Below, in pieces: positions 58,526-64,000 of a stretch of 64,000 bases of DNA. Both the position numbers and the translations under genes were made by a program. The DNA is taken from the NCBI GenBank assembly GCA_913061475.1, contig CAJXUN010000003.1, positions 94,641-158,640 of the forward strand. Reading direction: 5' to 3'. The notes below the pieces were generated by a model. It saw only the letters and a program-made list of their open reading frames with translations, did not search any database and was not told where the DNA came from. Origin of the DNA: an uncultured Colwellia sp. GTDB lineage: Bacteria; Pseudomonadota; Gammaproteobacteria; Enterobacterales; Alteromonadaceae. How positions within the stretch are numbered: the first letter of the stretch is position 1; each line of letters starts with the position of its first letter.

Positions 58526-58661
58526 GCGTCAATATCACAAGCCTCGTTCTCTCTACTATGAAACGGTGCAAAGCATCGTTTTTTAATAACTTTAAACAAA
58601 GCTCTCAATAGAGCTGATGAATAAAAAATCTCAAATAACAATCTAAATTAAGGCTATTCTT

Positions 58662-59546
58662 TTGACTGATTTTATTACCCTAATGAACCATTCTCCGGTA
58701 TTTTTTTATGGCATTACCTTTGTTTTTTCTCTGATGATAGGTAGTTTTTTAAATGTCGTTATATTCCGCTTGCCAAAAATGCTAGAACAAGGTTGGAAAC
58801 GGGAATGTCGAGAATTTTTAGCCGATGAAGTCAGCACACCTACCAATACTGGTGATGAAGAAATTATCACACTATCGACCCCCAGCTCTACTTGCCCTTC
58901 GTGCCAACATAAAATTCGCTTTTATGAAAATATTCCGCTGATAAGTTGGTTGTTCTTGCGCGGTAAATGTAGCCAATGCCAATCAAAAATATCGCTTCGT
59001 TACCCGCTAGTTGAGTTGGCGACAGCAATATTAAGCGTTGTTATTGCAGCTAACTATGGTGTTACGTTCACAACTTTGATGTTACTGGTATTAACATGGG
59101 GGTTGATATGTTTAACCTTAATTGATTACGATCACATGCTGTTGCCAGATCAGATCACATTACCTTTATTATGGCTTGGGCTATTAGTCAATATTAATGG
59201 CGCGATTGTGCCACTAAGTGATGCCGTTATAGGCGCGGTTGCCGGCTATATGAGTTTGTTTAGCGTTTTTTGGCTATTTAAATTAGTCACAGGCAAAGAA
59301 GGTATGGGCCACGGAGATTTCAAGTTAGTGGCAGTATTTGGTGCTTGGATAGGCTGGCAATTATTGCCACTGCTGATCTTAATGGCGTCAGCGGTCGGTG
59401 CAATTATTGGTATTAGCCTCATGGTATTTAAAAACCATCAGCGTGAACAAGCTATTCCATTTGGTCCATATTTAGCCATTGCAGGTTGGATAACACTGAT
59501 TTGGGGTAATGGTATCTGGTCTTGGTATTTAAGTTACTTAACTTAA
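58662..59546 (+). CDS. pilD: Prepilin peptidase / N-methyltransferase PilD
   Basis: The 294-residue protein probably starts at TTG 58662 (AAGG 9 bp upstream); an ATG at 58683 is possible. It has the N-terminal methyltransferase/zinc part with cysteine pairs CPSC and CSQC and GSFLNVVIFRLP, followed by the aspartic peptidase with catalytic Asp residues in LIDYDHMLLPD and GMGHGDFKL. Seven or eight membrane helices. It cuts the leader from PilA and type II secretion pseudopilins and methylates the new N-terminus. Confidence 0.95.
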   Translation: MTDFITLMNHSPVFFYGITFVFSLMIGSFLNVVIFRLPKMLEQGWKRECREFLADEVSTPTNTGDEEIITLSTPSSTCPSCQHKIRFYENIPLISWLFLRGKCSQCQSKISLRYPLVELATAILSVVIAANYGVTFTTLMLLVLTWGLICLTLIDYDHMLLPDQITLPLLWLGLLVNINGAIVPLSDAVIGAVAGYMSLFSVFWLFKLVTGKEGMGHGDFKLVAVFGAWIGWQLLPLLILMASAVGAIIGISLMVFKNHQREQAIPFGPYLAIAGWITLIWGNGIWSWYLSYLT

Positions 59547-59578
59547 ACTTTCTTATCAGAACATAGACAAGGTTAGTT

Positions 59579-60190
59579 ATGTCTAAATTAATTATTGGTT
59601 TAACCGGTGGCATTGGTAGCGGTAAAACCACCGTCACCGACATATTCTCCGAGCTAGGTGTTGATATTATCGATGCTGACATTGCCGCTCGTATGGTTGT
59701 TGAACCTGGGAGTCAAGCACTCAAGGCCATTAAAAAACATTTTGGTGTTGAGTTTATCGATCGCCATGGCCAATTAAATAGGTCAATGCTTCGCAGCCGA
59801 ATTTTTAGTCATGCTGATGATAAAGCTTGGTTGAATAGCTTGCTACACCCATTAATTCGCCAAGAAATATTAGCACAAATAACCCAAGCAAAAAGTGACT
59901 ATTGTATATTAGTGGCGCCGTTACTGTTGGAAAACAATTTGCAAAAATTAGTTGACCGAGTATTAGTGATCAAGGTTGATGAGATAAATCAAATTGCCCG
60001 AACGGTTGCTCGGGATCCAAGCTCAGAGGAAGAAGTTAGGCGCATTATTGCCAGTCAAATGCCGAGTGAAAAACGACTTAGTTTTGCTGACGATATAATT
60101 TACAACGAAAATATCAGCTTAAAAGAACTTCGGCAGCAAGTAATCGACTTAGATAATAAATATAAATTAGTGTTGATTAACCCTTTATAA
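59579..60190 (+). CDS. coaE: Dephospho-CoA kinase
   Basis: The 203-residue P-loop kinase has Walker A GLTGGIGSGKTTVTDIF at the start, DADIAARMVVEPGSQAL and the LID segment TVARDPSSEEEVRRIIASQM. It phosphorylates dephospho-CoA in the last step of CoA synthesis. It lies 32 bp behind pilD in the conserved pilD-coaE-zapD order. Confidence 0.96.
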   Translation: MSKLIIGLTGGIGSGKTTVTDIFSELGVDIIDADIAARMVVEPGSQALKAIKKHFGVEFIDRHGQLNRSMLRSRIFSHADDKAWLNSLLHPLIRQEILAQITQAKSDYCILVAPLLLENNLQKLVDRVLVIKVDEINQIARTVARDPSSEEEVRRIIASQMPSEKRLSFADDIIYNENISLKELRQQVIDLDNKYKLVLINPL

Positions 60191-60283
60191 ACAAGTGTTT
60201 TAATAAAATAATTCGCCATTTTACCTCGGTATGGGTACTATAATGCAGGTATCCGTAAATTATCTACACTAAGCTTCTAATAA

Positions 60284-61030
60284 ATGACTGCAATATTGTA
60301 CGAACATCCGCTCAATGAGCGTATACGTAACTATTTAAAGCTTGAGCAATTATTTGTTCAAGCTTCTGAGTGCTTACAACACAATATCGCAACTAGTCAT
60401 AGTGTATTCTTTAATGCTTTATTTGCTATTCTAGATACCTTAGAGCGTAATGATATTCGTGGTGATCTAATAAAAGACTTGGAAAAACTAGAGCAAAATC
60501 TCGTTGTTTGGTCACAAGTACCTGACATAAATAATGCCGCTCTTGAAGAAAACCTGCAAAAAACTGTCGAACTTTCAAGTCAATTAAAAGCTGCTAACCC
60601 TCAGTGGTTACAATTAAAATCAGATAAATTTTTAGTTGGTCTAAAACAGCGTTTCGCTATTCAAGGCGGCAGTTCGCTTTTTGACTTACCACAGCTGCAG
60701 TTCTGGTTAAAACAGCCGCAAGCCGAAGTTGAAGCACAATGTAATTATTGGCTGTCGCTGCTGTCAAAAATTAGTTCAGCATTATCGTTGATCATGAGAT
60801 TTGTTCGCCAACGAGCTGAGTTTATGCCAATAACAACGGACAGTGGTTTTTATCAAGATAATGGTGAGGGGCTAATATTGTTACGTATCAAAGTCGCTGA
60901 TAACTTGCCGTTTTATCCAACGATAAGCGGTAATCGCTTTCGCTACTCTATTCGATTTATGATGCCGTGTAATGAAACGGGCCGTAAGTATGCTAAACAA
61001 GCGACAAACTTCGAGCTAGCGCGCTGTTAA
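60284..61030 (+). CDS. zapD: Cell division protein ZapD
   Basis: The 248-residue protein matches the length and style of E. coli ZapD (YacF, 247 aa): YEHPLNERIRNYLKLEQLF at the start, RGDLIKDLEKLEQNL, and RFRYSIRFMMPCNETGR near the end. It bundles FtsZ filaments at the division septum. It lies 93 bp after coaE, with yacG following after a 388-bp gap. Confidence 0.95.
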   Translation: MTAILYEHPLNERIRNYLKLEQLFVQASECLQHNIATSHSVFFNALFAILDTLERNDIRGDLIKDLEKLEQNLVVWSQVPDINNAALEENLQKTVELSSQLKAANPQWLQLKSDKFLVGLKQRFAIQGGSSLFDLPQLQFWLKQPQAEVEAQCNYWLSLLSKISSALSLIMRFVRQRAEFMPITTDSGFYQDNGEGLILLRIKVADNLPFYPTISGNRFRYSIRFMMPCNETGRKYAKQATNFELARC

Positions 61031-61418
61031 TATAGCATCAGCTAGTTAACCTGAACGCTGGATAAGCTATGTCCGTCAATGCCACGATTTTTGCTCGTAT
61101 CAGCGTTAAGCTTGCTACTAATAGCCAGCTATTAGGTACACAAATTTGCCTTGATTCCCGCAAAACTTATGACATTGATAAAAATAATATATCAATCAAC
61201 TGATAGCTTATTTGTATGCCTATGAAAATAAAAACCTTTATAACTTCATTCCATATCCATTATCCATTATCCAGAGTTCAGGTTAGTTAACATTGAGCAA
61301 CACAGATAAGCGCGATAAAAAACACATTAATATAAAGTGAAAACCTTAACAATTGATAGCTGCCTGACGATATATTTCTTATAATAGACACCTAACTTCA
61401 TATATAACACCATTTCTT
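61031..61418. other. Intergenic region between zapD and yacG
   Basis: 388 bp without a gene. It holds the second copy of the hairpin repeat (61102-61156) and a short run of ATCCATT-type tandem words near 61248-61272. In many relatives zapD and yacG are adjacent, so this gap may be an insertion. Confidence 0.5.
61102..61156. repeat. Intergenic hairpin repeat, copy 2
   Basis: It shares AGCGTTA, the core CTAATAGC-CA-GCTATTAG and TTTGCCTTG with copy 1 at 51291-51345, aligning over about 55 bp with one extra base. In the core a C-G pair of copy 1 has become T-A here, so pairing is kept. Confidence 0.6.
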
Positions 61419-61655
61419 ATGACCCTAAAAGTAGCTTGCCCCACTTGTAAAAAAGAAGTTGTTTGGCAAGAAGAAAGTCAGCATCGTCCATTTTGTAGTA
61501 AACGTTGTCAGCTAATTGATGTTGGCGATTGGGCGGATGAAAATCATAAAATCAGCCAACCGGTGCAAGGAGCGGTCGATTTAAATGAAGAAATGCTTGA
61601 TGCACTTGAAGAGCAATTTTTACAACATAATAAATTTTTTGTCGAACCTGAATAA
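61419..61655 (+). CDS. yacG: DNA gyrase inhibitor / zinc-ribbon protein YacG
   Basis: The 78-residue protein has the four-cysteine zinc site of Yac[11 protein letters not shown] then [17 protein letters not shown], followed by an acidic tail. E. coli YacG (65 aa) binds GyrB and inhibits gyrase. Longer acidic C-terminus than in E. coli. It converges with mutT. Confidence 0.93.
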   Translation: MTLKVACPTCKKEVVWQEESQHRPFCSKRCQLIDVGDWADENHKISQPVQGAVDLNEEMLDALEEQFLQHNKFFVEPE

Positions 61656-61718
61656 ATTTTAGCCAAACAGCCTTAGTTATGGTTTTGGGCCGATATAAAT
61701 ATCATTAACTTGCGGTTA

Positions 61719-62123
61719 CTAAGTTGAGCTGCCATAGCATTGCTGCAATTTATCTATAATAGCTTGATTGGCCGCAGGGAAGTCCAATGTAGAGAATTGT
61801 GCGAGCGTAAACCAACCCTCTTGTTGTCCTTCTAGTGCAGTTGCTTGGCCCGTAAAATTATCAACGACAAACACATCTAACAGCACCTTTTTATCGCCGT
61901 AATCGTGGCTAATGGCCATTAACGCAGTACAGGTTAGAACATCTATACCCACTTCCTCTTTTAGCTCTCGATGAAGCGCTTGATGTACGGTTTCACCCTG
62001 TTCAACTTTTCCCCCAGGAAACTCCCATTTCCCCCCCTGATGAACCTCAGCAAGACGCTTGGTGAGAAAGAACTCATCCTCTCTCTTAATAACGCCAACG
62101 GCGACATGAACAATCTTTGTCAT
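61719..62123 (-). CDS. mutT: 8-oxo-dGTP diphosphatase MutT
   Basis: The 134-residue Nudix hydrolase has the complete Nudix box [24 protein letters not shown] at about residues 38-60, preceded by WEFPGGK. It removes 8-oxo-dGTP to prevent A-C transversions. It is downstream of secA on the same strand, as in E. coli, but 260 bp away behind the secA terminator and a repeat region. Confidence 0.94.
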   Translation of the reverse strand: MTKIVHVAVGVIKREDEFFLTKRLAEVHQGGKWEFPGGKVEQGETVHQALHRELKEEVGIDVLTCTALMAISHDYGDKKVLLDVFVVDNFTGQATALEGQQEGWFTLAQFSTLDFPAANQAIIDKLQQCYGSST

Positions 62124-62154
62124 TAGAAAAACCTTCTCTTTAATTTACATGGCA

Positions 62155-62297
62155 GAACATCGTCATTCTTTGCCATCGACGTGCACGGATGCACTAATGC
62201 CGTGAAGGCATGGATACCTAAGAACGGCCTGAACATCGTCATTTCGACGCTCATGAATGCCCTAATGCCGTGAAAGCATGGATGCCTAAGAACGGCC
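62155..62297. repeat. Two imperfect tandem copies of an intergenic repeat
   Basis: Copy 1 is 62155-62229 and copy 2 is 62231-62297. Both begin GAACATCGTCATT and share CTAATGCCGTGAA, GCATGGAT and CCTAAGAACGGCC; the second is 8 bp shorter because of a deletion near the middle. The TGCC...GGCA words can form a small hairpin. It is noncoding and looks like a dispersed extragenic repeat. Confidence 0.8.
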
Positions 62298-62333
62298 ATG
62301 GCACCATGACATACCGTTCATCCTGAACATAAA

Positions 62334-62357
62334 AATGCCAGTCAATTGACTGGCATT
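62334..62357 (-). terminator. Terminator after secA
   Basis: A perfect 24-bp palindrome with half-site AATGCCAGTCAA, 27 bp after the secA stop. On the minus strand it is followed by a T-run. Confidence 0.88.
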
Positions 62358-62383
62358 AATTCACACTTACTTCTGTGCATTGA

Positions 62384-64000
62384 CTAGGTTAGTTTACCAT
62401 GACATTGCTTATATTTCTTACCTGAACCACATGGACAAGCTTCGTTTCGTCCAACACGTGGCATTGGAGCTTGCTCTGGTGCTGAAGCAGATTCATGTTT
62501 AAACTCTTTTGGCGCTTCATCGGCTTTTCTGTGCTGCTCTTCAACCGCTTCAACATCAGATTCTGCGCGAATTTGCACTTTACTTAAAATACCAACAACA
62601 TCGTATTTTAAGTTATCAAGTAATTCAGCGAAAAGCTCAAAAGATTCACGTTTAAATTCTTGCTTTGGATTTTTCTGTGCATAGCCACGTAGATGAATAC
62701 CTTGACGTAAATGGTCCATCGCCGCTAGGTGCTCTTTCCAATGCGAATCTAAACTTTGTAGCATAACCGCTTTTTCAAATTGACGTAAAACTTCAACGCC
62801 AACCATTTCTTCTTTAGCCGCGTAGCTTGCTTCAACTTCAGCGAGAATTTTTTCACGCAAAGTTTCTTCATGTAATTTACTGTCGTCTTCTAACCACTTA
62901 GCGATTGGTAATTCAAGTGTTAGTTCGCCTTTAAGGCGTTCTTCTAAGCCTGGAACATCCCACATTTCTTCAAGCGACTGCGGTGGAATATGCTGACTGA
63001 TCAAACCGTTAACTACATCTACGCGAATAGCCTTAATGACTTCAGCAATATCAGCTTCATCCATTAATTCATTACGTTGTTCGTAGATAACCTTACGCTG
63101 ATCGTTAGAAACGTCATCAAATTCAAGTAATTGTTTACGAATATCAAAGTTACGGCCTTCAACTTTGCGTTGTGCGTTTTCAATACTCTTAGTGACCCAA
63201 GGATGTTCGATTGCTTCGCCACGCTCCATGCCTAGTTTACGCATCATGTTGGTGATACGCTCAGACGCAAAAATTCGCATCAAGCCATCTTCCATTGATA
63301 GGTAAAAACGCGTTGAACCTGCATCACCTTGACGACCAGAACGGCCACGTAACTGATTATCAATTCGGCGAGACTCGTGACGCTCTGTCGCAACTATGTG
63401 TAAACCACCAGCCGCTAATACTTTTTCGTGCTCTTCACGCCAAGCCGCTTTCACTTTTTCAATTTGTTCGTCGCTTGGATTATCCAACTTAGCTAGCATC
63501 ATACTTAAATTACCGCCAAGCACGATATCGGTGCCACGACCGGCCATATTAGTGGCAATAGTCACCGCGCCCATTTTACCCGCGTCAGCAACAATTTCAG
63601 CTTCTTGTTGATGGAACTTAGCATTAAGTACTTTATGCTTAATTTTCGCTTTCTTTAAAAATGCCGCTAAAAACTCAGATGTTTCAATACTAATGGTACC
63701 CACTAAAACCGGCTGGCCGCGTTCTACACAGTCTTTAATATCTTCTAGAATAGCTTCAAATTTTTCTTCTGCCGTTAGATAAATTAAATCAGGTAGATCT
63801 TTACGTACCATAGGTTGGTTGGTTGGAATGACAACAGTTTCTAAACCATAAATATGATTAAATTCGAATGCTTCGGTATCAGCAGTACCTGTCATACCTG
63901 ATAACTTGTTATAAATACGGAAAAAGTTTTGGAAGGTAATGGATGCAAGTGTCTGGTTTTCATTTTGAATATCTACACCTTCTTTTGCTTCAACAGCTTG
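62384..64000 (-). CDS. secA: Preprotein translocase ATPase SecA (partial, N-terminus missing)
   Basis: The frame is open to the right edge and gives the last 538 residues. Visible are [15 protein letters not shown]-helicase motifs of the second nucleotide domain ([46 protein letters not shown]), the helical scaffold and wing, and the C-terminal zinc tail [19 protein letters not shown]. SecA drives proteins through SecYEG. The start codon lies outside the window; the Met at 63895 is internal. Confidence 0.97.
   Translation of the reverse strand, partial: QAVEAKEGVDIQNENQTLASITFQNFFRIYNKLSGMTGTADTEAFEFNHIYGLETVVIPTNQPMVRKDLPDLIYLTAEEKFEAILEDIKDCVERGQPVLVGTISIETSEFLAAFLKKAKIKHKVLNAKFHQQEAEIVADAGKMGAVTIATNMAGRGTDIVLGGNLSMMLAKLDNPSDEQIEKVKAAWREEHEKVLAAGGLHIVATERHESRRIDNQLRGRSGRQGDAGSTRFYLSMEDGLMRIFASERITNMMRKLGMERGEAIEHPWVTKSIENAQRKVEGRNFDIRKQLLEFDDVSNDQRKVIYEQRNELMDEADIAEVIKAIRVDVVNGLISQHIPPQSLEEMWDVPGLEERLKGELTLELPIAKWLEDDSKLHEETLREKILAEVEASYAAKEEMVGVEVLRQFEKAVMLQSLDSHWKEHLAAMDHLRQGIHLRGYAQKNPKQEFKRESFELFAELLDNLKYDVVGILSKVQIRAESDVEAVEEQHRKADEAPKEFKHESASAPEQAPMPRVGRNEACPCGSGKKYKQCHGKLT

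Noticed and set aside
62248..62297. Tandem repeat as CRISPR-like
   Set aside because: Only two copies, of unequal length and directly adjoining without spacers.

Overview
The window looks like chromosome from a marine gammaproteobacterium of the Alteromonadales, most like Colwelliaceae (Colwellia/Thalassotalea type). This is inferred from gene order and protein style; no search was run. The right half carries the classic gammaproteobacterial block yacL - acnB - lpdA/aceF/aceE/pdhR - ampE/ampD - nadC - pilA/B/C/D - coaE - zapD - yacG - mutT - secA. The left half (about 1-29306) is a mobile genomic island. It ends inside a host phoH-family gene and runs off the left edge of the window.

Island, metal part (1-18431). 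There are three RND-type export systems. The first, cut by the left edge, comprises a TolC-family channel, a DUF411 copper-type protein and a small Cys/Met/His-rich protein. The second is a minus-strand operon of CDF transporter, small CzcI-like protein, outer-membrane channel, adaptor and RND pump (12009 down to 5250). The third is a plus-strand operon of CzcI-like protein, channel, His-rich adaptor and RND pump (12167-18431). Between them lie a minimal mercury locus (merR, merC and a GDCCVxCSYG-type protein, with an excellent MerR operator) and a CadR-type regulator divergent from a transglutaminase-like gene and a CDF exporter. Two near-identical CadR/PbrR-type promoters, at 3513-3543 and 12030-12060, suggest that the single CadR protein controls both the small exporter operon and the large CDF-RND operon.

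Island, mobility part (18432-29306). Three orphan genes (18569-20523) precede a complete PIN-PhoH gene (20715-22097). Next comes a four-gene minus-strand module: two very large tyrosine-recombinase-type proteins (777 and 760 aa), a 183-aa coiled-coil protein and a 480-aa canonical tyrosine recombinase, with overlapping or 1-bp junctions. It resembles the multi-recombinase modules of Tn554-like, RIT and GInt-type elements, but the order and sizes do not exactly match any that I can recall. Immediately beyond it the host PIN-PhoH gene is cut after its GFLPGTE motif. The most interesting point in the window is that an element that breaks phoH carries its own full-length phoH homologue next to the recombinases.

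Core region (29307-64000). After the broken phoH come rapA, rluA, a DUF3530 gene, yacL, a periplasmic solute-binding protein, a TonB/TolA-like anchored protein and acnB. This acnB is a long (931 aa), divergent type. Then follow a small lipoprotein, a periplasmic catalase-like peroxidase and the pyruvate dehydrogenase genes, with a perfect PdhR box in front of pdhR. The cell-wall recycling genes ampD/ampE, a retropepsin-like protease, nadC and the type IV pilus operon follow, and the window ends inside secA. Intergenic regions hold clear terminators, a two-copy hairpin element with a compensatory base-pair change (51284-51347 and 61102-61156), and a tandem direct repeat between mutT and secA.
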